This document shows, one piece after another, positions 26,893 to 39,902 of a DNA stretch of 64,000 bases; position 1 is the stretch's first letter; every line of letters starts with the position of its first letter. The translations under genes and the position numbers were made by a program. The notes below the pieces were generated by a model. The model ran no database searches, was not told where the DNA came from, and saw only the letters and a list, made by a program, of their open reading frames with translations. The DNA is from Anopheles merus (taxonomy: Eukaryota > Arthropoda > Insecta > Diptera > Culicidae), in assembly GCF_017562075.2 (NCBI RefSeq), contig NC_054084.1:12076745-12140744 (forward strand), read 5' to 3'.

Positions 26893-29800
26893 TTAGGCTT
26901 GGAAGCAATATAAAAATTGCGTCCAAACACGAAAAAATTCGGCATTTCTCTGCGGATAGTGTGGAGTGTTCCAAAAAGATTCGCCTAAGGCTGCAAAACT
27001 TTCCCTACCTCAATGAAAAGGTGGGTTTAACAGATATTTTCTAGCAAAGTGTGGGTTATTAACTATTTGACTATAATTTAAATTAACAGGAATAAACAAC
27101 AAATGATTTCGGTTGAGCCATGATAATCTTTAAACGACTGTTAGAATGTCTTATTACTTCGCGATACTGGCTATTATTTTTCACAGTGATGCAACGCTTG
27201 CAACCATGTCCTTAGCAGAAGTACCTAATAGTACTGTATGTCTTTGACACAGTCAAAACTGTTTGCAAAATGTCTTTAATGGTTCAATGCTATAAGAATG
27301 TCCTTGCTGTAATATTATCTGAGGCATCGAGATTTAATTACTGTCCAGGCACCAGTTATGTCTCAAACCGGACAGATAAGTTCATAATGAGTTAATTTGA
27401 ACCCCCCCGAATTTGCATTTCTGCCACTCATTGCAGCCAATGCCAAGCGCATCCAAGCCATCGTCTGATCAAACAGATTCCCATCGCGCTATACATTTCC
27501 GGGAAATATTATTTTCGCACCAGAACCCAAGCTAAGCGAGCATCCCGGAGGGAAAAATCGAATGTTTCATAGCTTTTATAGCGTGCCGGGCGAAATCTGT
27601 CCGGTGGATGCTGCTCGCAATATTTGCTTCACACAGATTCTATCCTCAATTTGTAGAAGAAATGTAACTTTCCCCCTTTTTTCGCTTCCCGTTTTTACAT
27701 TGAATATTACACCCCCTTTGCTACATATTGCTACCTAACAACCTCTACCAAAGCGGTTCGCCGAAACGATATTTGTCGCATTTACGCTACGTGTTTGCGT
27801 TCGAAGAATCAAATTTGTGCCAAGTATTCGCCGACAAACTCCATTGAACCGCGAAATCGAGCCCCGTGCTCGGGGCAAGATTGCCCTCTGCTGGGGGGGG
27901 GGGGAAAGGACAGTGTTGATGAACAGCGGGTGTAGGGGGAAAAAGTATATCTTTCCACCCGAAAACCAAGGACGTCAAAGGACAACCAACTAAAAGGCGG
28001 CTCTCCCAGCTTCAGGTTATATATACAGTTCGCACCACAGCTTCATAACCCCCTGGTTTTGGAACCTCTTGAATGCTGTCGAACGAACGGCAACAAAACC
28101 ACCACCAAACTGCCAACTGCCTTATCCCCGCCCGCCCCCATCCAACCACCAAGAGACCACACGCCCTAGCCAAAAACCTCAACATCTCTCGCACCGCACA
28201 GCTTGACTTCGTCCAGGGCCAGAGTTCATCCGCCTCGAATCTGCCTGCGCCGGGTGATAATGACATTTTACCTTTTCGATCTATCTCCAATCCGCCACAT
28301 CATGGCCGTGGGTATCGGCGACGCTAATAGCAATCAGCCTTTTTTCTGGTGCGGGTGAGGGCGGAGAATGAGCTGGCAGTGGCGTGGGTGAGTGAAAAGT
28401 GTAAAGCCACTACCGGGTGGGAGATGGAAGGGACGGAGCGAGGCAGGGTGTGCGTGGTGTAAAAAGTTTGTACGCTCGCTGGTAAAAACACGCCCGCCGG
28501 CCATACTTTCTGACGGCGGTCAATATAAACTCGCTCCAGACACACACACACATACCAGTCGAGCGACGATGGCGGTTCACAGCACTAACGGGGCTGTCTG
28601 GGAAATGGGCTGCCTTTTGGAGCGGGGCGGGGTAGTCGAATCAGGTTAGGTTATCAGGTGGGTGTGAGAAATCGAAAATTTGTCCGCCAAATACACACCA
28701 ACTCGGGGGGAGGGGGGGTCGATGTCGATGCAGAGCAGGCGATAAGAACCCTTGGCGGGAAGGTACCTAGAGGCAGCGGGGAATACCATGAATTCGCACA
28801 CACAAAGGAAAAGTTTCAATCAAATTTCCAACGTTCCTGTGCGGGCTTTTTTCAACTCGCCGCTGCCAGCGGGCATGATCCTACAGGAGGAGGAGGCGGG
28901 TTGAGGGCAGCCGGGCTGGATAGCATCATAATGAGGAAGGTGTGAGGGTTTTGCATTTTCCCGGCAACTTCTTCCTTGTGCCGGCGAAACATTGTGCTTG
29001 GTACCAGCGCGGTAGAGCCCGGTCCCCTACCACCGAGGGAGGGAAATACACACACACCAACACTACACCCAAAAGTTCCTACCAGCTGCCGGGGCTATGC
29101 GGGAACCTCCTCTATCCAGGGAAAACTCCCAAAGCGTTCCCAGCGCGAACACACACACGTCAGCATTCGTGTTCACGAAACACAGGGAAATTGTTACTTT
29201 ATTTCAAAGGCATGAGGCGATGGAGAAAACATACACACAAAGGTTTTTTTCCCCCCCAATCGCAAGGACAATACCAAACGGGGAGGAAAGGCCATTGGGA
29301 CGGTGGCGTTCCGATCTTCCGACTGGCACCGATCCCGGTCGTTCAACACACACATTTGGCACCAATATCAAAGGCAAACAATAAAACAATTCGAATTTCC
29401 CGTTTTCTCCCGTCGCACGGAGGGAAATGTAAAAATAAAGGAAACACTTGGCACGTTACTTTTTCTCGTTCCCGGGAATAAAGAAAAGGGAAGGTCGCCT
29501 CGGGAACGACATGAAAGGGGGCCACCAGGAGCGACGACCGAAACGGGCAACAGCTGCTGCACACGAATGCTGTTGGTGGTGTGCTAGGCGATAAGAGGGA
29601 AAAGGTTTGCAAGGCCAAAAGTAATACTGATAAACGAAAAACGAGCTTTCCGTGGTGTCGAAGAGGTAGGAAAAGGGGGGAGGGGGGTGGATTTTTGGCT
29701 CAAACGATGAAAGGTTGTGTGCCCCTTAAAATAAACACTCAACACCGAACCAAACGCAAACAACGACGCAACATTCAAGAGTGGCACACTACAACCTGAT

Positions 29801-30857
29801 CGCAAAAGCTCTGTGTGTTTGTGTGTATGTGTGTGTGTGTGTGACCTACAAACAGAAAAGTGTGGAAAAGTGGAAAATGTGACCAGTGGATTCTGTATGG
29901 ATCGATGATTTGTCACCGTTGCGCATTGTGTTAAACCTGCTTCAACCATTGTTTTTTTTTCTCTCTCTGTGACGGTTGACATTCACCCTGGTGTCATCTA
30001 TAAACTACGTAACACCAAAGTATTCAACTAAAATAACTTAAAATATTAGCCAAAATTGATTTGGCCATCTTGAATGTCACTTAACAAAAGAAAGCCCTTA
30101 AAATATTCATGAAACCGTCAAACGATTATTATTACAAGAGGCATACATACCATTTTCTATAAAATTCATGAACCAATTAACATCCTTTTTGCGATGGCTA
30201 GACTGGTTCATCATTATAATCACAATTAAAATTGGAATCGGAAAGTACTGTTATATGTTAAACTGCCTGTATTGAGCTACTTGTCAAATCGTTCTACTTT
30301 ACGGGACCTCGTTCCTGCACAGCCCTTGGTTCTGATACGTTTAGCACACTTTCTGAACTCTTTCACACGAGTGATATGTAGGGCGCACTGATGATAAAAC
30401 TGTCACATTTCTAAATTTCACACAAAACGGGATTTTGATTGCACGGTACCCCTGTTGGAATGCCAATTTCAATAGAAATTGTAAATTTGACGTTCCAATA
30501 AGACTGTCATGGATTCCACATCGCATCACATACGACCTGGCAAATAGGAAAGATCTGGCGAATAACTTCACATGGGATTCACGTAATATTAAAATAGTGT
30601 CAAAAGTATGATAACTGCTTAAATCACCTGGATTCCTTTTATGAAGTGCATGACTATGCAGCAGCATACATTTAAGATAATATTTTGTAATTTTTGAATC
30701 ACGTTCAACCATTTAATCTGGTGAAACGCTTGAAAAGCTTGTCCTTGATTTCTACTCACGAATGAACTATCATCGGTGTTTTATCTACCGAATACGAATC
30801 TGTTTAATATCAAGAATAAGATTTTGCGAATCTTGTTTTATGTTCCGTAACAATATT
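26893..30857. other. gene-free stretch
   Basis: 26.9-27.4 kb is AT-rich. 27.4-30.0 kb is GC-richer and apparently unique, with several homopolymer G/C runs (27,895; 28,707) and CA/TG tracts (28,545; 29,820). 30.0-30.86 kb is AT-rich. No exon, RNA gene or element end was recognised. Confidence 0.5.
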
Positions 30858-31600
30858 TTAATATTCCTCCCTCTTTCTCACCATGATCCACCATATAAGC
30901 CCATAGTATACACGACTCCCCTGCACAATACATCGCTGGATTTCGCAGCAGATGTCGTTGTCCGAAGTAACGTCCGTCCCAACATAACAGAACTCTTTTA
31001 CCACCTCGAGATTGTCGGCGTCAACCAATACACTGCTTCCCGTTGATTCCAGTTGATATGGGTCTCCGGCCAGCAGATACTTCGTCTTCGTCGCATTTAT
31101 TAACAATCAAATTCTTGCTGCATCGCGTTTGACTTGGGTGAACACCTCACGTACTTTCGCTGTTGTCCTGCCGATGATGCCGATGTCATCCGCGAATCCA
31201 AGAAATTGGAGAGACCGGTAGAGGTTCATGTCACGGATGTCGTTGTCTAGCCCCACGGCTCGAATGACACCTTCCAGGGCGATGTTGAAGAGCAGAGAGG
31301 AGAGTCCGTCACCTTACCTCAGACCCCTGTGAGATTCGAACGATTCCGACATCAAGTTCGACACTCTCATCTTGCACTGCACCCCGTTCATGGTGGCCTC
31401 TAACGGCCGGATCAACTTCCCAGGGAAGTGATACCTCTGCATGATGTTCCATAGCTCATTCCGGTCTATGGTGTCGATGAACAGGTGGTGCCGTAGGAAT
31501 CTGCCCAAGAGTGAAATTTTGGTCGATGGTGTGTTTGCCTCCAACAAGCCCAGTTTGCTAGCTGTCCACATAGCAAGGGGCACAAGTTCCCATTCTATCT
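30858..31600 (-). pseudogene. non-LTR retrotransposon reverse transcriptase, dead fragment
   Basis: Reading the minus strand from about 31,590 down gives one continuous frame with reverse-transcriptase features in order. These are a segment ending RGL-stop-GDGLSSLLFNIALEGVIR, which is the conserved RQGDGLS-type motif, then LQFLGFADDIGIIGRT with the catalytic FADD core, then INATKTKYL and a FCYVGT block of the thumb/palm border. Two nonsense changes interrupt it. One is at the Q of RQGDG (about 31,310; TAA where CAA is expected). The other precedes LLINATKTK (about 31,110; TGA). No endonuclease domain, second open frame or poly-A tail was seen, so this is a truncated, inactive relic. The clade was not assigned. 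Confidence 0.88.
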
Positions 31601-32647
31601 ATATAGCAAATCGTAACGTTTGATGATATCGTTTGAAGAAAATGCTCCGTGAGGGATAACGTAATCTATGGCTGATCCCTTAACTAGTTTCACCTTGCGA
31701 GCGACATTTTCGTCGCAGGACGTACGTCACGATCGATTAGCTTATTCGCGCGTGTGACTCACTGACCGTTGCTGATCTGTTTGGGCAAAAGTTTTTTTCC
31801 TCCCCTTCCCGAGCGTCAGCCACACTCAGTTCAGCTCAGTAGGGGGTGGTTGCGAAGGATTTCAAAAATCAAAAATTCCGCCGCTCAAAGAAGCTCTCTA
31901 TTTTTCTGTTTTTTAGCCTTCTTCTATTTCACAAATTTCTATATGCAACCAGTGTGTGTGTGTGTGCATGTATGTGAGCGAGTAGATGATTTAAAATTGC
32001 ATGAAAAAACCGCCGACTCCCTTCAACTGCCACACACGTCTCACTGCCTGAAACTGAGCCATTCATCCCACCCTGCTCCGTGGCGTGCAAGGTGTCGGAA
32101 AAGTTAGGCCAGGGAAAAACCAGCCCACCCGTACACCACCGTCGGCGACACCTCCTCGCCGGTGAAACTTTTGCAGTGAAAGCAAGAGCTACCAAAAAAA
32201 GGGGGGAAAGGCGACCCGGGGGAGGGGGGTGAGCTGCGGGGAACACGTCACTCGAAATTCGCGGTGAACCGTATCATGGGAAATATATGGGTGGAGGAGA
32301 AAAAGTTTCCCCGAAAGCTCACACGAGCGACAGGGAGCTGTTTAGGGGGAGGGTCTTAGGGCAAGAGGAGCGAGGGTGACAGAAATTCCAAAATTCCGAA
32401 ATTCCAAAATACCGAAATACATTTGCCGACCGAAACCGGGGGGAAGCTTGCCCAAGGGCTGCCAAAGTCAGTGCCATCGGGGTCCTTGGAGTTGGCGGTG
32501 CGTGCGTTTCTTTTCCTTGCGTTGCTGGCTGCCCTTACTCCTCCGTTTGTGGTTTTCCGAGTAGCCCTACCAGAGAGTAGGTGCACGGAACGATCGGACC
32601 ACCCGCCGAGTGTTTGGCCGACATTTGAATGGCCAGTCGGCAAGGCC

Positions 32648-32668
32648 AGCAGCAGCAGCAGCAGCAGC
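32648..32668. repeat. (AGC)7 microsatellite
   Basis: Seven uninterrupted AGC triplets, not in a supported coding exon. Confidence 0.95.
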
Positions 32669-34489
32669 AAGCTAAAGCGAGAAACCAAAGTCAGTGTGGA
32701 ATTTTCACAATTTATCATTTCTCCCGTTTCATCTAAATTCCTTGGCATTCGGGCTGTCCCATGCCATCGCTCCACCCGTACCGTCCAATTCTTTAGAGAC
32801 ATTGTACGGTGGACTGCAAGTGGGAAACGGCAAAGGAAACGCGTGGACTTTCCTGTCCCGGGCGGGTGTCTTCCCCCCGGCTGGCTGCATAATGATTGCG
32901 CGACTGGTCACTGTGATTTATGTAATCGTTTGCGTTTGCCGGATTCCGAACGCTAGCCTAATGATGGGATCTCTTGTCCCCTCACTCTCTCTCTGTGTCT
33001 GTGTGTGTGTGTGTTCTTTGCGGACAGAAATTTTTCATCAAAAACCATTCCACTTGGTGGGCGCAGCAGCATTGTGCAGCGTGAGCGCGTAGCAGGGAGG
33101 AAAACCGTTCGGGGAACGGCGCTGGACGTGCCGGTTGGGAGGTAATCCGCCAAAGGGCACTGGTCCTTTTGGGACCCCCTGCCCGTGTTGGGTGGTTTGA
33201 GTTTGGTGAGGCGAGGGTTTTTTTTGTTGCTGCTGCTCCTCCGCTCTCGGTATATCTCTTATCGCTGCACGGTTCCAATCGTCGCGCTACTTCCTGTGTC
33301 CCACTCACACGCCTCCTGCCTCTCATGTATGTATGCGATGAGTGAACCCACACACACACACACTCAAAATCCCATCGCAATCCGGACAAAGTAGTCCAGC
33401 AGCGCGCGCGGTAGGTACTACACATCGGCCGGCCGGAAGAAGCTCTGGGATCAACTCAAGTGCTACCGACGGCATTAAGAAGGGAGGGGGCAACTGTGGG
33501 CTGGAAAGGAAAGCCACAAAACTCGCGAAGAGGTACTCAGCTGCAGACACATTCATTGGAGAAGGAAGCAAAAAAAAAAAGAGAGAGAGACAGAGAGAAA
33601 CGAGGAAATCCCGGGGTGGCGCGCTGCGGTGTTGACTATAGAATAAGCAACATAAAATATAATCGCATCGACGGTGTATACGCTGGCCGGGGCATTTTAC
33701 AGTGATGATCGGATTTCGGAGCCAGATGGAAACTGTGGTTCGTGTGGTGTTGTTAAACGAAAATTTATAAGGATTTTACTCTTGAACCATTATCTTTAGA
33801 CAGGAATTAAGGTCAAGTATTAGTGCTATATAAAAACAGAAAGATGCATCTCAAATTTAGACTTCAAATAACGCTTCTCAAACATATTAAAACAGTCTAA
33901 AAATGCCATTTGGCTACTGTGAATACGAGAAGATCATCACTGGGCATCAAATGATGGAGGGCGCCTCTTAACAATGATTACGAAGGACCATCGCTAATTA
34001 GTTCGTTCCGTAACTACTCAAATTTCATAAAATCTCAAAATTACTCATTCGTCTTTAATAGCTTCATCAAAACGTAGGCTCACAATAAATGAAACAAATG
34101 ATTACTGGGTACTACGTACTTTTTCCAAACTTTCTCATGACTTTTCATTGTTTCATTTCTGGATAACTTAATAACGTTGAATCTGTCCTTCAGTTTTTTT
34201 TTTTAATTATTAATCCAATAACTCTAGAGCAAGCTGTTTTTTGTTTGCCGAAAACAAAACTCAGTTAAAAACACTACACAACACTACACACAACAAAGAC
34301 ACCAAAAAGACACAATAGACAATACAAAAAAAAAACAAAACAAACGACCTGTGATTAACAAACTCTGTGATACGTGAAACGATGTGACAACCAAAGAATG
34401 AGAGACCAATACAACACACAACCAAAGAGCAATAGACAAAGAAGTCTAGCTCAAAAACAGATGGTTATTCCTCTGAGTATGAGACTTAT

Positions 34490-34542
34490 TGCAGCATAGG
34501 AGGACAACCCCTATCGTCATAAGAAGAAGAAGAAAATAATAC
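34490..34542 (+). mobile_element. possible 5'-truncated SINE200 3' end
   Basis: GGAGGACAACCCCTATCGTC followed by ATAAGAAGAAGAAGAAA resembles the last 45 bp of the SINE200-like copy at 53,096 (GGCCGACAACGGTTGTTGTG, then the GAA-repeat tail). The tRNA-like head is absent. The match is short, so it is uncertain. Confidence 0.35.
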
Positions 34543-34832
34543 AAATGTGCGTCGTTCAAAGTATTTGCGAAAGAGTCAAACAAATTTGGAAAATCGTAAA
34601 AATATATAACCTCAAAAATAAAACAAAAATCAATCCATAAATTAATTGGTAAAGATCAATAAAAGGAATAGATGAACAAATGAATAAATAATTCAAGAAA
34701 TGCACCTTAATCAGAATGCTGAATGAAATATAACACTGCAACAAAAATAATCATAAATAGAAGTGGATTAGTTGCTTTGGAGGATCGAAAAGCAAACACC
34801 ACATAAAATATATTAAACGATTAAAATTACAG

Positions 34833-35046
34833 TGGGCCGAGTTCCGTGATACAGTCGTCAATTCGTACGACGTCACAACATGCCCGTCATGGGATTCAAG
34901 GTCCGTACGGACCGGAGCCCCCTATACGCAGTACTGACTATCCTTCTACGAGAAAACAAACACAATACAGATAGCCAAACTTATTAGTGGCTCAGGCGAG
35001 CATAGTCCTACCAAGAGTTGCAGTGTCAAATAAGAAGAAATAAGAG
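34833..35046 (+). mobile_element. SINE200-like tRNA-derived SINE, diverged
   Basis: The head GGGCCGAGTTCCGTGATACA and the segment TCGTACGACGTCACAACATG, then CCCGTCATGGG and an altered B box (ATTCAAGGTC), match the copy at 53,096 closely. The body (CTATACGCAGTACTGACTAT, TTAGTGGCTCAGGC) and an AAGAAGAAAT tail follow in the same order. It is about 214 bp, the size expected of SINE200, a family described from Anopheles gambiae. The tRNA-like pol III promoter is damaged, so this is an old copy. Confidence 0.82.
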
Positions 35047-38000
35047 CATAACGTTGAGCAACTTCAGAAATTAAATACTTTGGTTTCAATTTTGTGGTTT
35101 TTGAGAATAATGAAATCTACAAAAAAAAATCTTCGGAAAGATGCATCAGACATACAGGATAAGTAATCAGGCTTATTTTGATTTCGATTAGATTCGAGAC
35201 GAGAGAATAAATTCCATAACAACAATTCATCAACTCAACGATGTCAGAATATCTCAATCGCAAGAATAGAACACGTCAGAATTAATCAACATGAGTCATA
35301 TCATTAGCCTCAGCCCTTTCATTGCACGAGAAACCACCAACCACTCCACATCGCGCTCGGCGACCAAAAACCCGTCACCCACTGTAATCGGGCCACCGGG
35401 GCGGCGGCCCCGAAGGTGTGTAATGTTGCTGCGAGCGGTTGGCCAATCACTTCATTCCATTACCATTTTGGCCATAAACGATGCCGAAATGGATGGCACA
35501 CAAAATCCGAGCGCCATTCCAAAGCATTCCAGCGGATGGATGATGGCGGGCAGTGGCATGGAATGTGGTCGAAATCCACTTGAGAGTCCTTTGCGCGGTG
35601 ACAACCTACGACAACGGCGACGACATTTGATGACGTTTGTTAAGGGGGTGTGGGGTGGGGGGGGGACGATATTCCTTTCCTGCATCCCTCCCTCATCGAT
35701 CCGGCCAACGAGGCCAACAGGCTCGTGTCCCGGTGCGCTGTGTGTGCTATTGTCTTCGATGCCGATGGTGCCTCTGTATAGGTTCGTTCGCCTTTGAGGT
35801 TGTTTCATACAAGCAAGCAAGGGCGATTGGGCTGGTCAAAACGGACGGCAAAGAGTGCGGGGACAAGTCAAGCGTAAATGTAGCTGAACTGCAGAGAGAG
35901 AGAGAGAGCGGGAAGAAGGAGAATAAAACACTCATCCCGTCCCGGGGCACCGTTCTGTGCACTCCCCTCACCACTCCGACGCTCATCATTTCGTGTTATT
36001 TGCATCGCAAATCAAATTCCGATTTCCATTTCGTCATTTTTGGCACATCGTGCCGGGAACGGTGCTGACGGTGGTAGACGGAGCGTGAGAGAGGGAGATA
36101 GTACAAAAAAAGAACGAAATCGTCAAGCAGCAAATTGTAATACCCAAGGACTACCACCATAATCACTCAAACCCTACGCGACGATGATGCCAGCCTACTG
36201 CTGGTGCAATGATCCATCAGGGCCAAAAGGGCGGGATCGTATCATCGCGTTCGTAACGCCACACGAAACGGAACGAAAAACCCATCAAGCGTGAGTGGTC
36301 GGTGTGGCCTTCCCCGGTCGCCAGTTCCCCGTCCTCCAGAAGGCTCCACGGCAGGTGTGGAGAGCTGCTCCTTCGACCGTACTTTTGTGCTTTGTATGCA
36401 AAACGCTGTCAAATGCGCTGAGTGGAGCAGATTCTTACGACCTTCGATTGTATCCTACCCACCCCCCCTCCAAAAGGTACAAAGGAGGAGGCTGATATCC
36501 TGCCGATGAAGCTGTGCAGGGAGGTGGGAGGAGGTTGAACATTCGTGTAAATTTAATGACCGTAAACAGAAGCGCACTCGTTCGTTTTCCCATTGCAGGA
36601 GGCGGATGGTCGAAATGGATCCAGCCTGGGAGCAATCTGCAACCCGCAGACGCTCGAGTCGGCCACTTTAAAATTAAATAAAATTTCAACAACAACGACG
36701 ACAGAATAAGAAAATTTTCTTCTTACCTTACACTTGCGACGGCCGATGGCCAACGTCGTCGCTCGCGCTCCTTTGGGTAGTGGTGGTGCGCGCTGCTGTA
36801 CAACGAAGAAGACGATGAATAACAATGAAGAACGCCCTTCAAAGTTGAGCAAGTCCACCCGACGACGACGATGACGACGCCAACAACCACCTACCTACTT
36901 CACTTTGCACGAACTAGCCACCAGGACCACACCGTCCAGTTTGCTCCTCGCTGTTTGTGTCCGCGCGGGGTGAAATTTTTACTCGACCAAATGCACACCG
37001 CCTTCTACGACGACCTGGTTTTGCTCGCTGCGTCTCTGCGAGTGTCACAACAAGCCTTCAGCAAAATCCATCAACTCGGGTTTTGACAAAACGAAAAAAA
37101 GAGAGCGGGGAAAAACAACCATCCAGCCTACTAAGCAAAGTGCCGCTGCGAGTTTGATCGAGCACTTGCGGGCGGGTGTGTTTCCCGCTTTCTCCACTGA
37201 TTGATTTGACACTAATTTATCGACTTAGCTCGTCACACTTCAGTGGCCAGTTGTGCCACGCGAACGCGAACCAAATTTTCACTTCACTGCAATGAAAATA
37301 CACCGCACATACAAGAAGACAACGCCACCGACGCAGCAACACTGATCCCACCCTCACTGCTGGCAGCGGAAGGCTGGGCAGCAGTTCCTGTGCCTGTGCC
37401 ACACACACACACACACTAAAAGGAATCTTGCCAAATTACGAATCTTCCCTTTTTTTCCGTCCACCAACGCTGTCGTCCACCGACTTGAGGAGGCTAAAGA
37501 AAGCTGTCCCTTCTTGAAGAGTGCCGTTATCACCCGCGAACGAAGCAAAGCGTCCAGCACGGTTGACAGTCAGCCGAGGACTGAAATCCGAGCATCCGAT
37601 GGCTGGCGTACGGCAAACGCACCTCCAGGAAGCTGCCCATACGAAGTGGTCGCTCTCGTGTGCACTCGCGAGTTCGGACGCTCGCACTCTACGGACATGC
37701 GTCGACGGCGAGCGCATGGGTTGCCGAGTTTCCACGGTTTCCGCGCGGAGTGTGTCCTTGCGGACTGTTGGCCCTTTTTCGGTGTGTGTGTGTGTGGTGC
37801 ATTTTGCGCCCTCTCCGCGGGTGGGTTTTTGTTTACAAGCCGACGAAACACCGACACCGAGCGGATTGGAGCAGGAGCCACGCTTCGTCCCGTTCGGCAG
37901 TGCCACGTGCTCGGTCTAAGGGCGAGGTGGGGATGCACTCGCAGCACTGTGCATGTAACGCTCGTTCCGGGAACATATGGATCTAGGGGGCAGAAGAGAG

Positions 38001-39902
38001 ATAGAGAGAGAATGAGAGTGAGAGCGTGAGAATGAGCAAGAAATGGGGAAACAAAACTATCAACAAAAATAAACACCTTTAAGAGAACACACCGACCGTT
38101 TCCGTCGCGAGTCCGCTGGAAGCTAAACGGAAAATCCTTCCAAGCTTCTGCAAAGGAAATGATGTACGATAAAGGGTGACACATGGCACCTTCAACCTCC
38201 ACACACACACACACACACACTCTCTCCGGGAGGGTGGCGATCTCCGGAAAAGGCAGACGACGCTTTCCCTAACGATTACTTTCATGCCCGTCCACCGCAA
38301 GGACCTCCATCCCGACCAAAAGCGGCCAAAGTGACGTTCATTCATTCAAACGGGGAGACTAACCGTAACACGGCTTTCGGGATAATTGGAAATGAAAAAG
38401 GACACTTTACACTGGCGCGTCTATTTGTGTCGCGCTCAAAATGGTGTGAAAAGGTGTCTCCAACGAGTGTGTAGTGCTCCCCAGTTTTGCAAGTACCAAA
38501 GAATATATTAGACAAGATGCATCTGTCTGACGGTGGCACACTGTGGCCTGCGACGAAGATGATCGTGACAGGTTGAATTTATTCCACCATCTTCCACACA
38601 TTTGCTGTTTTGCGCGCTTATTTAATGAGCCGCATTTACTATGCAACTCCGTCGCCCCGAAGGAGCTTGCAGCAAGATTGCCCGTTGGTGGTCTCTCTCA
38701 GCTTCCCGTCATACAATGCGGTCGGAATTTCTATAGCAAATTGCATCCCGTGCAATTGTGTCTAGGAGCCATATCTTAGGTGTCTGTACGGAATGCGATG
38801 CTGCATGCTTTGCATATGCGCTTTGCCAATGCACTTTGCATATGGCAAGCGAAATTTGACAAACTTTTTTTTAATTATTTAACGGTTGAGATGTTAAGAG
38901 ATGGTAAAAAAAATCAAATTTATATAAACTGTAAGGGATTTTACATGCAATTCATATGTCAATACGGATGAGTTATAAAATCGTTTGAAAAATGTTGCAT
39001 AAGTATGAGTACAATTTTTTTTATTTTTTGACTTAATTATTCATTCATTTTTATCCTATCTTCTATTTGACGGTGTTTAAAATTATCTTACTATGTATGG
39101 CGAAATGGCGTTTAAACAAATTTGACCCTTCCTCTGTTGTACAATTAAAAATGTAGGTAAATGTTTGGTGTAGTTCACAGCTGATTTTATCGATTTTTCC
39201 CCCAAACTTAGCAAAGAAATATCGAGTTTATGGCACATCTTGTTCTTGTTGAATACTCTATCTTCTGTTCGTGTGATATGGGCCAAAGCAAATGCACCAC
39301 ACACGAACACAAATTTAAAAAGTAATTAATCTCTAACATAAATGGTTTAGTTCTCTTGAAACAATACGACCACCACGCGATTAAATGATTAAGTTTAATT
39401 AGCATGCCCTAATGAATAGTAAAGCAAGAACGAACGACGAGCAATGGATTAGAGCGTTTACCATTAGAGCCTTTTCTAACAGGATTCTTGTAAGCTACTA
39501 AGTAAATATCTAATATAAAACGCCTTTTTAAGAAATATTGTGTACTGAACAAATGCAGTTATACGAGTACTTGAAATAATTTACTTATCCATATTCGATT
39601 GAACAATTTGCAGATGCATGAGACCATGTAAGTAAGGAATTAGCATAAACCAAAAGATAGATGTTTAACGCTCGTTGCTCTACCGTTCACCCTGCTCTAA
39701 TTTTGTTAAATTTAGCCAAATATTTAGTTCATCCTATTTTTATATTATATGCAAGTAATTCGATTGTTGCAATGAAATAAATTCAAAATAATTCATAAAA
39801 AACGAATTTGTACTCTTCAAACGAATAATTTGTACTTCTAAAGTTCATAAACAATACCTAACAAATCGGATTTGCGAAAGTGGTGCAAAACTTGTACAAT
39901 CC
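35047..39902. other. gene-free stretch with promoter-like GC- and GAGA-rich DNA
   Basis: 35.28-38.8 kb is GC-richer. It contains GA tracts (35,892-35,908; 37,996-38,030), runs of ACGACG (36,670; 36,860) and CA/TG tracts (37,400; 37,780; 38,200). A minus-strand splice-donor-like site lies at 36,727. 38.8-39.9 kb is AT-rich and holds the probable 3' flank of TIM44. No coding exon can be defended. Confidence 0.45.
36728..36860 (-). other. candidate minus-strand exon end (splice donor)
   Basis: On the minus strand, CGCAAGTGTAAG is followed directly by GTAAGAAG, a near-perfect 5' splice site. The upstream 130 bp are open but lack an ATG, so if this is an exon it is likely a 5' untranslated one. 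The downstream (lower-coordinate) sequence turns AT-rich at once, as an intron would. If real, the desert to the left may be a large first intron of a minus-strand gene. A chance match cannot be excluded. Confidence 0.2.

Larger units (their letters stand above)
31601..34832. other. gene-free stretch
   Basis: 31.75-33.7 kb is GC-richer with TG/CA tracts (31,952; 33,001; 33,350), an AGC tract at 32,648-32,668 and a GA tract near 33,583. 33.7-34.8 kb is AT-rich and A-biased, with tracts of ACACTACACAACA-like sequence near 34,270 and a short segment ending in a GAA run near 34,530 (entered separately). No gene was recognised. Confidence 0.5.

Noticed and set aside
37570..38220. 216-codon minus-strand frame
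   Set aside because: It opens at a non-ATG codon inside a CA/TG tract and overlaps several equally long frames in the same GC-rich block, which is the pattern of stop-poor DNA.
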